From CAVVEQ01 sp963804865 (lineage in GTDB: Bacteria; Chloroflexota; Anaerolineae; Anaerolineales; Anaerolineaceae), in contig CAWDSH010000001.1 in assembly GCA_963804865.1 (NCBI GenBank), positions 682,001-746,000 of the forward strand: a DNA stretch of 64,000 bases, given 5' to 3'. The notes beneath the pieces are model-generated. The model saw nothing but the letters and a program-made list of their open reading frames with translations. It searched no databases and was not told the DNA's origin. Below are positions 18,372 to 26,432 of this stretch, in pieces. A program made the translations under genes and the position numbers. How positions within the stretch are numbered: position 1 is the first letter of the stretch; each line of letters starts with the position of its first letter.

Positions 18372-19397
18372 TTACTCCGTAGTCTTTGACTTCCCTGTTG
18401 TTTTCATCCCAAGATCGTTCATCAAGCTGTTTAACGTTTTACCAGTACGTGCCAGCCCATATAAGCCAAGGGAACCATTGGTCACAAAATTCATAAAATG
18501 GATCAGCGCTGCATAAGCCAGCGCCTGGGTGGCATCAACCTTGAATATTGCCAGTCCAGCGATCAAAGACGCTTCCCAAACACCAATCGCTGCTGGAGCG
18601 GAAGGCAGCGCGATCCCTAGTCCAAGAATGCCGATACATAATGCCAACCACCAGAGTTGAGCATTAGGAACGAACTGCAGCAGAAGGACATAATATTCAA
18701 GGATCGCCAAACCCCAGGATAGCAACATACACCCCAGGCTGGTGATGAATTGTACCGGATTGCTCAACGCGCTTAGACCTTGAAAGAAAGGATCAATTTG
18801 TGGAAGGATGGTTTTCTGAATAAATGCTTTGTTTTCGCCAAATCGAACGAACCACTTTTTGACATCCTCGCGTTTGACTGCCAGGAAATAGAGAACCACA
18901 AAACCAATAACAACAATGATCATTGTCCCAAAGGCAACTGGTTTGGCCCAGGAGAGTTCAAACGCCAGGGGTAGCATTGAAATGATCAATCCTGCCGCTA
19001 TGGCCAGATCGAATGCTCTTTCGATAACGATGGATGAAAGCACCCGCACCGTACCCAGCTTGGTCTCAGTTCCGAGGAGAAATGCCCGGGCGAATTCCCC
19101 AAGGCGAAATGGGAATATATTGCTTACCAGATATCCTTCATTCAGAGCGAGAAAGGTTTGTCCCAAGGTGGCTTTCTTTTCAAGCAGGATTCTCCATGCC
19201 ATACCTCGAGCCAACAGGGAGATCATATAGATCGCCAATCCAGCCAAGAGATATGATATTTGAATTTTGCTGATTGCCAGCTGGAGCCCATCCCAACGTG
19301 CAATCCTGAAGATTGCATAGATCGCGATCCCGCTGATCAATACCCCGGGCAGCCATTTGAGTATGCCCCTTTTCCCGGTGGTTATTTTAGGGCTCAC
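18372..19397 (-). CDS. Flippase-like membrane protein (LPG synthase transmembrane-domain family, UPF0104)
   Basis: A 341-residue polytopic protein with about eight hydrophobic helices, matching the UPF0104 / lysylphosphatidylglycerol synthase transmembrane family (the AglD- or MprF-flippase-like domain). Family landmarks are LARGMAWRILLEKKATLGQTFLA (shortened here: RGMAWRILL), NIFPFRLGEFARAFLLG, SSIVIERAFDLA and ALPSAPAAIGVWEASL. Related proteins are thought to translocate lipids or lipid-linked sugars, but the substrate here is unknown. Its gene sits between lepA (four-base overlap with the lepA stop end) and the SDR gene, supporting a role in moving polyprenyl-linked intermediates made by the neighbouring enzymes. 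Confidence 0.88.
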   Translation of the reverse strand: MSPKITTGKRGILKWLPGVLISGIAIYAIFRIARWDGLQLAISKIQISYLLAGLAIYMISLLARGMAWRILLEKKATLGQTFLALNEGYLVSNIFPFRLGEFARAFLLGTETKLGTVRVLSSIVIERAFDLAIAAGLIISMLPLAFELSWAKPVAFGTMIIVVIGFVVLYFLAVKREDVKKWFVRFGENKAFIQKTILPQIDPFFQGLSALSNPVQFITSLGCMLLSWGLAILEYYVLLLQFVPNAQLWWLALCIGILGLGIALPSAPAAIGVWEASLIAGLAIFKVDATQALAYAALIHFMNFVTNGSLGLYGLARTGKTLNSLMNDLGMKTTGKSKTTE

Positions 19398-21196
19398 TCT
19401 TCCTCCAAGCGGAGCACGGCCATGAAAGCATCCTGGGGAATTTCGACGTTGCCGACCATCTTCATGCGGCGCTTGCCCTTCTTCTGTTTCTCGAGCAGCT
19501 TTTTCTTCCGGGTGATATCACCGCCGTAACATTTCGCGAGTACATCCTTGCGCAACGCTTTCACATTAGCGCGTGAGATGACCCGTCCCTCAGCGGATGC
19601 CTGGATGGCAACATCATAGAGCTGTCTGGGGATCAATTCCTTCAATTTTGTCACCAGCCTCTGCCCTTTGTGATACGACTGGTCTTTATGGACAATGGCA
19701 GCCAGCGCATCGACTGGTTCTCCACCGACAAGGACTTCAAGTTTGACCAGGCTACCAGGGCGATAATCGAGGAATTGATAATCCATGGATGCGTATCCCC
19801 GGGTGCGGGATTTCAAGTCATCAAAATAATCAATGATGATCTCTGATAAGGGAATTTCAAAATTTAGCTGCACCCGGTTTGGTGCTGGATAATCCTGGCT
19901 GGAAAATACACCATGGCGCTTGGTGGTAATATCCATGATCGCACCATAAAATTCCGTGGGTGTGATGATCTGAAGCTCCATCCAGGGTTCACGAATCTCC
20001 GTGATCAATGTCTCATCAGGAAGCTTGGCAGGGGAATCAATGGTCAAATTCTCCCCAGAAACCATCACCACTTCATACTCGACTGATGGCGCGGTGACCA
20101 CAATATCAAGATCATATTCCCTTTCCAGCCGCTCCTGGATGATTTCCATATGAAATAAGCCAAGGAAACCACAGCGAAAGCCAAAGTTTAAAGCTTGAGA
20201 AGTCTCAGGTTCATAGTTCAACGAAGCGTCATTTAATTGGAGCTTTTCAAGTGCTTCCTTTAAGTTTTCGTAATCCTCACCCTCTACCGGATAGATTCCC
20301 GCAAATACCATCGGTTTTGGATGCCGGTATCCGTGCAAAGGATTTTCTGCAGGTATGGATGTATGCGTGATCGTATCCCCAACCCGGCATTCGCGGACTG
20401 TCTTCAGACCGGTGGCGATATATCCCACATCACCAGCTTCGAGGTGATCAACTGGCAGCATTCCCGGGGCAAAAATACCAATTTCAACCGGTTTAAGATC
20501 GGTTTTGGTGTTCATCAATCGCAGCATCTCGGCGGGAAGGATTTTCCCTTCAACTACGCGGATATATGCAACCACGCCTTTGTAAGAATCATAGTGGGAA
20601 TCAAAGATTAATGCCTGCAGTGTATTCTGGGGATGGCCTTTGGGTGGCGGGATCTTATTCACCACCATTTCTAGCACCTGCTCCACATTTGTGCCTTCTT
20701 TTGCTGAGATCCTCAGGATCGAGTCAGCCGGCACACCCAGCAGGCTGGCAATATCTTCTGCAACAATATCCGGTTGGGCGGAAACAAGGTCTATCTTGTT
20801 GATCACCGGAATGATGGTCAAATCTGCGTCCAAAGCCAGGTATAGGTTTGCGAGGGTTTGTGCCTCAATTCCTTGCGTCGCATCCACAATCAAGATTGCA
20901 CCTTCACATGCTGCCAGGGCGCGGTTGACCTCATAATTGAAATCCACATGCCCTGGGGTGTCGATCAAATTTAATTCATATTGCTGCCCATTTTGCGCCA
21001 GGTAATTCATTCGCACTGCGGAAGCCTTGATGGTGACGCCCTTTTCCCTTTCCAGGTCCATGGTATCGAGCACCTGTTCCACCATATCGCGCGCGGACAC
21101 AGTCCCCGTGATCTGCAGCAATCTATCTGCCAGGGTGGATTTACCGTGGTCAATATGAGCAATGATACTGAAATTTCGGATATGGTCCGTGGTCAT
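19394..21196 (-). CDS. lepA: Elongation factor 4 (LepA), back-translocating GTPase
   Basis: A full-length 600-residue LepA. The G domain carries AHIDHGKSTLADR (G1), the effector region EREKGVTIKA, DTPGHVDF (G3) and NKIDLVSA (G4). Domain II, the two EF-G-like domains and the LepA-specific C-terminal domain follow, with GGDITRKKKLLEKQKKGKRRMK near the end (the family signature). The protein binds the ribosome and hydrolyses GTP, with roles in initiation efficiency and recovery of stalled ribosomes. The ATG at 21196 lies only 10 bases after a TATACT box and lacks a clear ribosome site, so the mRNA may have almost no leader. It heads a run of overlapping or nearly abutting genes through the glycan block, or shares transcription with tlyA 38 bases upstream. 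Confidence 0.97.
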   Translation of the reverse strand: MTTDHIRNFSIIAHIDHGKSTLADRLLQITGTVSARDMVEQVLDTMDLEREKGVTIKASAVRMNYLAQNGQQYELNLIDTPGHVDFNYEVNRALAACEGAILIVDATQGIEAQTLANLYLALDADLTIIPVINKIDLVSAQPDIVAEDIASLLGVPADSILRISAKEGTNVEQVLEMVVNKIPPPKGHPQNTLQALIFDSHYDSYKGVVAYIRVVEGKILPAEMLRLMNTKTDLKPVEIGIFAPGMLPVDHLEAGDVGYIATGLKTVRECRVGDTITHTSIPAENPLHGYRHPKPMVFAGIYPVEGEDYENLKEALEKLQLNDASLNYEPETSQALNFGFRCGFLGLFHMEIIQERLEREYDLDIVVTAPSVEYEVVMVSGENLTIDSPAKLPDETLITEIREPWMELQIITPTEFYGAIMDITTKRHGVFSSQDYPAPNRVQLNFEIPLSEIIIDYFDDLKSRTRGYASMDYQFLDYRPGSLVKLEVLVGGEPVDALAAIVHKDQSYHKGQRLVTKLKELIPRQLYDVAIQASAEGRVISRANVKALRKDVLAKCYGGDITRKKKLLEKQKKGKRRMKMVGNVEIPQDAFMAVLRLEEE

Positions 21197-21206
21197 ACCG
21201 CAGGCT

Positions 21207-21212
21207 AGTATA
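21207..21212 (-). promoter_or_regulatory. Candidate -10 box for lepA
   Basis: Minus-strand TATACT ends ten bases before the lepA ATG, which would place transcription start about four bases from the start codon. No good -35 partner is seen at 16-18 bases, and the overlapping AGTATACT is a palindrome, so the assignment is tentative. An upstream TGCTATATAT is an alternative. Confidence 0.3.
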
Positions 21213-21234
21213 CTCCATTTATATATAGCATTAT

Positions 21235-22023
21235 CTAAGTATCCAGCTTGAGAACCTTTCCAATTAGAACTCCAGGATCGTTAGGTTCCATTTTCACCAT
21301 TCCAAGGTATAACAGAAATTCCCGGTTCCCCTTGGGACCCAGCAATGGGGAAGGAATTAGCCCCTCCGGAAATAATCCTATATTCCTCGAAAAATCGATG
21401 ATATCGAGCAATACTTTCTCGTGAATCGATGGATCCTTGATCACGCCCGCTCCACGGGCAGTTTCCTTCCTGCCGGCTTCAAATTGGGGCTTAACTAGAA
21501 GTATGATTTTCCCATCTTTTCCAAGTAATCGCCGGGCGACCGGCAATAGGACTTTGGCAGAAATAAATGAAGCATCAATAGTCACTAGATCGATACTCTC
21601 AGGCAAATCCTTCAAGTAGCGGGCATTTGTTTTTTCCATCACCACCACGCGCGGATCCTGCCTGATTTTCCAATGCAGGATCCCATGCCCAACATCAACT
21701 GCGTAGATCCGTGACGCCCCATGCTGCAAAAGACAGTCCGTAAATCCCCCGGTGGACGATCCCATATCCAGGCAAATTCGTTCATCGAGATCTTCCAATC
21801 CAAATGCTTCGAGTGCAGCTTCCAGCTTTTCTCCCCCGCGGGACACGTATCGAGGTTTTTGTGTAATTGTAATTTGTACATCCTCCGTAAATTGACTTGA
21901 GGATTTTAATTGTTGTTCCCCATCCACGCGCACTTCTCCAGCCATGATAAGACGCTGGGCAAGATTTCGGCTTTCAACCATACCCCTTTGAACCATCAAA
22001 ACATCAAGGCGCTGCTTTGCCAT
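21235..22023 (-). CDS. tlyA: TlyA-family rRNA 2'-O-methyltransferase
   Basis: A 262-residue protein with an N-terminal S4 RNA-binding domain (residues 1-60: RLDVLMVQRGMVESRNLAQRL type pattern, then GEVRVDG) and a C-terminal FtsJ/RrmJ-like Rossmann methyltransferase (CLDMGSSTGGFTDCLL motif I, VDVGHGILHWKIRQDPRV, TIDASFIS, LLVKPQFEAG). The family 2'-O-methylates rRNA; mycobacterial TlyA modifies 16S and 23S rRNA and was formerly called a haemolysin. Length and domain order are canonical. Expression would lie at the head of the minus-strand gene run that continues into lepA 38 bases downstream. A divergent gene begins 82 bases away. Confidence 0.95.
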   Translation of the reverse strand: MAKQRLDVLMVQRGMVESRNLAQRLIMAGEVRVDGEQQLKSSSQFTEDVQITITQKPRYVSRGGEKLEAALEAFGLEDLDERICLDMGSSTGGFTDCLLQHGASRIYAVDVGHGILHWKIRQDPRVVVMEKTNARYLKDLPESIDLVTIDASFISAKVLLPVARRLLGKDGKIILLVKPQFEAGRKETARGAGVIKDPSIHEKVLLDIIDFSRNIGLFPEGLIPSPLLGPKGNREFLLYLGMVKMEPNDPGVLIGKVLKLDT

Positions 22024-22105
22024 GGATTTATTTTACTTTGAATGGTTGAATTCAAATATTGGTCTGGTAATGGGTTTTTTGAGGACTTATGATAATATTT
22101 AGCTA

Positions 22106-22975
22106 ATGATTAAAGCCATAATTAAAACCATGCGTCCTCGCCAGTGGACGAAGAATATTTTCGTCCTCGCAGCCCTTGTCTTCGACCGTCAGTTGACCAA
22201 TCCGACAGCTTTTGCCCGCTCCATCGCTGGAATGTTGCTTTTTTGCCTGCTTTCCAGTGCTGTCTATTTCTTGAATGACATCATGGATGTCGAATCAGAT
22301 CGTGCGCATCCGACCAAACGCAACAGACCTATTGCCTCAGGAAAATTATCGATACCTGTTGCGATCACGATGACAGTCATTTTATTGCTGATCACGATAC
22401 CAGCATCCTTTTTCCTCTCCACTGGGTTTGGGATCATCGCAGTCGTTTACTTTCTAATCAACATCGCATATTCCGCCTGGTTAAAGCATATTCCGTTAAT
22501 TGATGTATTGATCGTTGCTTCGTGCTATGTTATCCGGGTCGCCGCAGGAGTCTCCTTGATTGTTGTGGAGCGGTTTTCTCCCTGGCTCTATATCGTCACA
22601 ACCTTATTCGCCCTTTACATCGGTTTTGGAAAACGTCGTTCCGAGCTTGCCTTGCTGACCACCGAAGCAAAAACCCATCGACGTGTATTAGACGGGTATA
22701 CCATCCCCTTCCTCGATCAATTGATCACAATCGTATCCGGAACGACCGTAATAGCTTACAGTCTATATACCTTTACCGCTCCGAATGTACCTGAAAACCA
22801 TGCCATGATGCTGACCATACCCTTTGTTCTCTACGGTATTTTTCGCTATCTCTATCTTATCAGTATCAAAAATGCCGGAGGAGCACCGGAAGAACTGGCT
22901 TTAACGGATCGACCGCTACAGATCACTGTGCTTCTCTTTGGAGCGGCTGTATTTGTGATCTTCTATCTTTTCTAG
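22106..22975 (+). CDS. UbiA-family prenyltransferase, decaprenyl-phosphate phosphoribosyltransferase-like
   Basis: A 289-residue membrane protein with about eight or nine helices. It starts with the family's RPRQWTKNIFVLAAL segment and carries the first Asp-rich motif NDIMDVESDRAHPTKRNRP (NDxxDxxxD) at about residues 56-74, and a second Asp-containing loop around DVLIVASCYVIRVAAG. This combination is typical of decaprenyl-phosphate phosphoribosyltransferase (Rv3806c/DPPR synthase type), which transfers phosphoribose from PRPP to a polyprenyl phosphate. The substrate remains an inference; other UbiA activities are possible. The gene opens a plus-strand operon and ends 6 bases before mevalonate kinase, linking a polyprenyl consumer with isoprenoid precursor genes. 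No strong ribosome site precedes the ATG at 22106; an alternative ATG is nine codons in. Confidence 0.88.
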   Translation: MIKAIIKTMRPRQWTKNIFVLAALVFDRQLTNPTAFARSIAGMLLFCLLSSAVYFLNDIMDVESDRAHPTKRNRPIASGKLSIPVAITMTVILLLITIPASFFLSTGFGIIAVVYFLINIAYSAWLKHIPLIDVLIVASCYVIRVAAGVSLIVVERFSPWLYIVTTLFALYIGFGKRRSELALLTTEAKTHRRVLDGYTIPFLDQLITIVSGTTVIAYSLYTFTAPNVPENHAMMLTIPFVLYGIFRYLYLISIKNAGGAPEELALTDRPLQITVLLFGAAVFVIFYLF

Positions 22976-22981
22976 AGCACG

Positions 22982-23941
22982 ATGCCAGCCATTTCGTCTA
23001 GCGCGCCTGGAAAAACCATCTTATTCGGAGAGCATGCAGTCGTGTATGGGCGTGCAGGCATCGCAGTGCCATTACCTGATATTCAAGCCAAGGTGCATAT
23101 CCTTGCGAATCCCAGAGGTCAACCTGGTGAGGTTCAAATTGAAGCTCCCGCTATCCAACTTCATTCCAATTTAGTTGACCTGGATTCAGAGCACCCCATC
23201 AGGAAATTATTTAGAATTATTGCCAACGAATTCTTATTGACTGAACTACCCTCGTTCCAGGTAAAAATAACATCTTCCATCCCGGTTGCTAGCGGCCTTG
23301 GGTCAGGAGCCGCTGTAACAGCAGCCATAACGAGAGCAATTTCAACTTTTCTTGGTCATCCATTCCCGGTAGAGAAAGTAAACGAGATCACCTACGAAAT
23401 TGAGAAGCTGTACCATGGATCGCCTTCCGGGATTGATAATACGGTTATCACCTTTAATCAACCTGTGTTTTTTAGAAAAGGTCAGCCGTTTGAATTTATT
23501 AAGGTGGGAACCTCCCTGCCAATTATTGTGGCTGATACAGGTATTCGCGCAGAAACAAGGCGGGTTGTTAACTCGGTCCGTGATGCCTGGTCTCAAGACC
23601 AGAAAACTTACGATGACATCTTCGATAAGATAGGCACCATCAGCGAGGAATCAAAAATCCATTTAGAAAAAGGTGATCTCGAGAAAATCGGATCGTCAAT
23701 GACCTCGAACCAGGTTTTATTGCACGAAATGGGGGTATCCTGTCCCGAGTTGGATTTGTTGATCCATATTGCATTGGATTCGGGTGCCCTTGGTGCAAAA
23801 CTATCCGGAGCAGGAAGAGGAGGGAACATGATCGCCCTGGTTTCAAATGATCTCAGAGCGAAAGTCCTTCAATCACTCCTGGTTAATGGTGCCGTAAGAG
23901 CCTTCGCCACAACAATTCCCGCGGAAGATTCAAATGGATAA
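22982..23941 (+). CDS. mvk: Mevalonate kinase
   Basis: A 319-residue GHMP kinase that phosphorylates mevalonate to mevalonate 5-phosphate. Motif 1 is PGKTILFGEHAVVYG (residues 8-22), motif 2, the phosphate-binding loop, is PVASGLGSGAAVTAA (about 101-115), GSPSGIDN holds the conserved Asp region (about 143-150), and motif 3 is KLSGAGRGG near residue 280. GEHAVVYG distinguishes mevalonate kinase from homoserine and galactokinase relatives. Its stop overlaps the next gene, isopentenyl phosphate kinase, by eight bases, suggesting translational coupling. The pairing implies the alternative mevalonate route in which mevalonate phosphate is decarboxylated before the second phosphorylation. No phosphomevalonate kinase or decarboxylase is in this window. 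Confidence 0.95.
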   Translation: MPAISSSAPGKTILFGEHAVVYGRAGIAVPLPDIQAKVHILANPRGQPGEVQIEAPAIQLHSNLVDLDSEHPIRKLFRIIANEFLLTELPSFQVKITSSIPVASGLGSGAAVTAAITRAISTFLGHPFPVEKVNEITYEIEKLYHGSPSGIDNTVITFNQPVFFRKGQPFEFIKVGTSLPIIVADTGIRAETRRVVNSVRDAWSQDQKTYDDIFDKIGTISEESKIHLEKGDLEKIGSSMTSNQVLLHEMGVSCPELDLLIHIALDSGALGAKLSGAGRGGNMIALVSNDLRAKVLQSLLVNGAVRAFATTIPAEDSNG

Positions 23942-24737
23942 ACCAAATTTAATCTTCCTAAAACTTGGCGGTTCACTGATCACTGATAAATCCCGCCCGC
24001 ATCTGCCCCGCTATCGCATCATCCATCGACTCGCGTGCGAGATCAAAGTGATCCATGAGAATCATCCGGAGATCAAAATTCTCCTTGGTCACGGATCGGG
24101 TTCCTTTGGGCATATTCCTGCTAGTAAATATCATACTATCGATGGTGTGATGACTCTTGATGAGTGGAAAGGTTTTTTGGAAGTATGGCGGGAAGCCAGG
24201 GGACTAAACCAAATTATTTTGAAGATATTCAGTGATGAAGGACTCCCAGTATTGTCATTTCCTCCATCGGGCTCAATTGTGAGTTCCAATAGAATCATAA
24301 AGAATTGGGAGATCACTCCTATCAACAAATCAATTGAAATTGGGTTGATCCCCATTGTTTTTGGTGATGTGGTTTTTGATACTATCCTTGGGGGAACGAT
24401 CCTATCAACGGAAGATCTGTTCCTGCATTTAGTTCCTCATCTAAAACCAGACTTTATCCTTTTGGCAGGAGAAGAAACTGGTGTCTGGGAAGATTACCCA
24501 CGGTCATCAAAACTATTGAAATGCATTACTCCAGAAAACTACCAGGAAATATCGCACAGTGCTGGTATTTCTGCTGGTGTTGATGTCACTGGAGGGATGG
24601 CACAAAAGGTCAAGTTGATGGTGGAACTGGTGAAAAGAAATCCTGATCTTAAAGTAAAAATCTTTTCTGGGTTCAAACCCGGCGCTCTAGTGGATCAGAT
24701 GCTTGGGAGTGGAGAAGGTACTTTAATCTGCATATAA
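23934..24737 (+). CDS. ipk: Isopentenyl phosphate kinase
   Basis: A 267-residue amino-acid-kinase-fold protein. FLKLGGSLITDKSRP lies at the N-terminus, and the family-defining GHGSGSFGHIPASKY segment (about residues 53-67) includes the His known to contact the substrate phosphate in isopentenyl phosphate kinases. DVVFDTILGGTILSTEDL and VDVTGGMAQKV (substrate and nucleotide contacts) follow. The enzyme makes isopentenyl diphosphate from isopentenyl phosphate and ATP. Related fosfomycin-resistance FomA or glutamate kinases are less likely, given GSFGHxxAxKY and the mevalonate kinase neighbour. The start overlaps that gene by eight bases. It lies 15 bases before the dGTPase gene. Confidence 0.92.
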   Translation: MDKPNLIFLKLGGSLITDKSRPHLPRYRIIHRLACEIKVIHENHPEIKILLGHGSGSFGHIPASKYHTIDGVMTLDEWKGFLEVWREARGLNQIILKIFSDEGLPVLSFPPSGSIVSSNRIIKNWEITPINKSIEIGLIPIVFGDVVFDTILGGTILSTEDLFLHLVPHLKPDFILLAGEETGVWEDYPRSSKLLKCITPENYQEISHSAGISAGVDVTGGMAQKVKLMVELVKRNPDLKVKIFSGFKPGALVDQMLGSGEGTLICI

Positions 24738-24752
24738 CCTGGAGTATAAAAA

Positions 24753-25904
24753 ATGTTATTTAATCGGCTTGAACTCGAAAAACTGGAAGACAAGGCTTTG
24801 GCACCCTACGCTTTGCGTAGTAAAGATAGCAAAGGCCGGCATCACAAGGAAGAGGAACCGGAATATCGAACCTGTTTTCAGCGCGATCGCGATCGCATTT
24901 TACACACATCCGCTTTTCGCCGCCTTGAATATAAAACCCAGGTTTTCATTAATTCGGAAGGTGATTACTACCGCACACGCCTGACTCATACGCTTGAAGT
25001 CGCACAAATTGGGCGAACCATAGCACGCGCATTGGGAGCAAATGAAGATCTGGTTGAAGCCATTTGCTTGGCGCATGACCTTGGGCACCCGCCCTTTGGT
25101 CATTCGGGAGAAACTGTTCTGGCCAAACTGATGAAAGATCACGGCGGCTTCGATCATAATAAACAGTCCTTTCGAATCGTCAATGAACTCGAGCAGCGTT
25201 TTGCTGATTTTTGTGGTCTTAACTTGACTTGGGAAGTGCTTGAGGGCATGGTCAAGCATGAATCTGAATATGATATCGCTGATGCCAAGCAGTTCAATCC
25301 GGAATTACGCGGCCACCTTGAAGCGCAAATCACCAATGCTGCAGATGAGCTGGCCTTTACAGCCCATGACCTGGATGATGGTTTACATTCTGGAATGATT
25401 ACTGCTGAAATGCTTTCAGGCAATGAGATATGGGAAATAACTACTCATGATCTTAACTGGAAATCCTGCCAGATGGACGATACCATGCGTCATCGCATCA
25501 TCCGGCGTTTAATCGGGATCGAAGTCACAGATTACATCAACCAAACGGATCTCAATCTACGAAAATCAGGCATAAAATCAGCTGAAGCGCTTCAGAAGCT
25601 CTCTTTCAACGTCGTTTCATGTTCTGAAGATTTACGCCAGCGCAATAGGCAGTTAAAAGATTTCCTATTTTCCAAGCTCTATCGCCATTATCGGGTTGTA
25701 CGCATGGCAATGAAAGCCGAAGAAATACTGACCGAATTATTTACCGCGTATCAGGCTTATCCAAACATCCTTCCAAACCATTATCAGGAAAAATTGAAGG
25801 ATAATAATAAGGAAAGAACGATTTGTGATTACATTGCCGGGATGACCGATCGCTTCGCAATTGAGGAGCATCAAAAGTTATTCGATCCCACCATCTTACC
25901 ATAA
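24753..25904 (+). CDS. dgt: Deoxyguanosinetriphosphate triphosphohydrolase-like HD protein
   Basis: A 383-residue HD-superfamily hydrolase of the dGTPase family, which releases triphosphate from dNTPs. The metal ligands are in RLTHTLEVAQIGR (first His, about residue 77) and LAHDLGHPPFGHSGE (HD pair, about 109-123), with VVKHE-like and AFTAHDLDDGLH motifs (the latter carrying the last Asp) downstream. The N-terminus has FQRDRDRILHTSAFRRLEYKTQVF, typical of the family. The length fits the shorter type found outside enterobacteria. It sits between isopentenyl phosphate kinase and greA, spaced 15 and 14 bases; GGAG precedes the ATG. Some dGTPases act in phage defence, but nothing here points that way. 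Confidence 0.93.
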   Translation: MLFNRLELEKLEDKALAPYALRSKDSKGRHHKEEEPEYRTCFQRDRDRILHTSAFRRLEYKTQVFINSEGDYYRTRLTHTLEVAQIGRTIARALGANEDLVEAICLAHDLGHPPFGHSGETVLAKLMKDHGGFDHNKQSFRIVNELEQRFADFCGLNLTWEVLEGMVKHESEYDIADAKQFNPELRGHLEAQITNAADELAFTAHDLDDGLHSGMITAEMLSGNEIWEITTHDLNWKSCQMDDTMRHRIIRRLIGIEVTDYINQTDLNLRKSGIKSAEALQKLSFNVVSCSEDLRQRNRQLKDFLFSKLYRHYRVVRMAMKAEEILTELFTAYQAYPNILPNHYQEKLKDNNKERTICDYIAGMTDRFAIEEHQKLFDPTILP

Positions 25905-25918
25905 AGGATTTTTTATCA

Positions 25919-26386
25919 ATGTCAGATGCAACATATCTAACCGAGGAGGGTGCCTCCAGGTTAAAGAAGGAACTGGAAGACCTGAAAGGTCCAAAACGCG
26001 AAGCCCTCGCCAAAAGACTGCGCTCAGCAATTCAGCAAGGAGATTTATCTGAAAATGCAGATTACACTGCTGCCAAGGAAGAACAGGCTTTTTTAGAAGG
26101 GCGCATCTTGGAGCTCGAAGAAATCCTGCATACAATAATCATTATTGACTCCCAGGTCATCTCAGGAGATAAGGTGTCCATTGGATCCCATATTAAGGTC
26201 CAGGAAGAAGAATTCCCTCCGGATGAATACCATCTTGTTGGTCCTCAAGAAGCAGATCCATCCAACGGAAGAATATCGTACGAATCACCCATTGGTAAAG
26301 CGCTTTTAGACCACCGGGTTGGTGATACTGTGGAAGTCATCACCCCTGCGGGTCAAATCCATCTAAAAATCCTAGAGATAAAATAG
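25919..26386 (+). CDS. greA: Transcription elongation factor GreA
   Basis: A 155-residue GreA. The N-terminal coiled coil begins YLTEEGASRLKKELEDLK and holds the tip acidic pair within the segment GDLSENADYTAAKEEQ (family signature, about residues 41-56). The C-terminal FKBP-like domain ends in the segment YESPIGKALLDHRVGDTVEV. It binds the RNA polymerase secondary channel and stimulates cleavage of backtracked RNA. It is the last gene of the plus-strand operon and is followed at once by a strong terminator. Confidence 0.97.
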   Translation: MSDATYLTEEGASRLKKELEDLKGPKREALAKRLRSAIQQGDLSENADYTAAKEEQAFLEGRILELEEILHTIIIIDSQVISGDKVSIGSHIKVQEEEFPPDEYHLVGPQEADPSNGRISYESPIGKALLDHRVGDTVEVITPAGQIHLKILEIK

Positions 26387-26418
26387 AAAAACCGGGTCTA
26401 AATGACCCGGTTTTCTTT
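26386..26418. terminator. Bidirectional intrinsic terminator between greA and the convergent membrane-protein gene
   Basis: The stem AAACCGGGTC / GACCCGGTTT encloses the loop TAAAT; the plus strand ends in TTTTCTTTT and the minus strand in TTTTTCTATTTT. It ends greA on the plus strand. It also lies 15 bases past the downstream stop (26433) of the minus-strand gene, supporting that distal stop as that gene's natural end. Confidence 0.9.
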
Positions 26419-26432
26419 TATCCTTATCTTTG

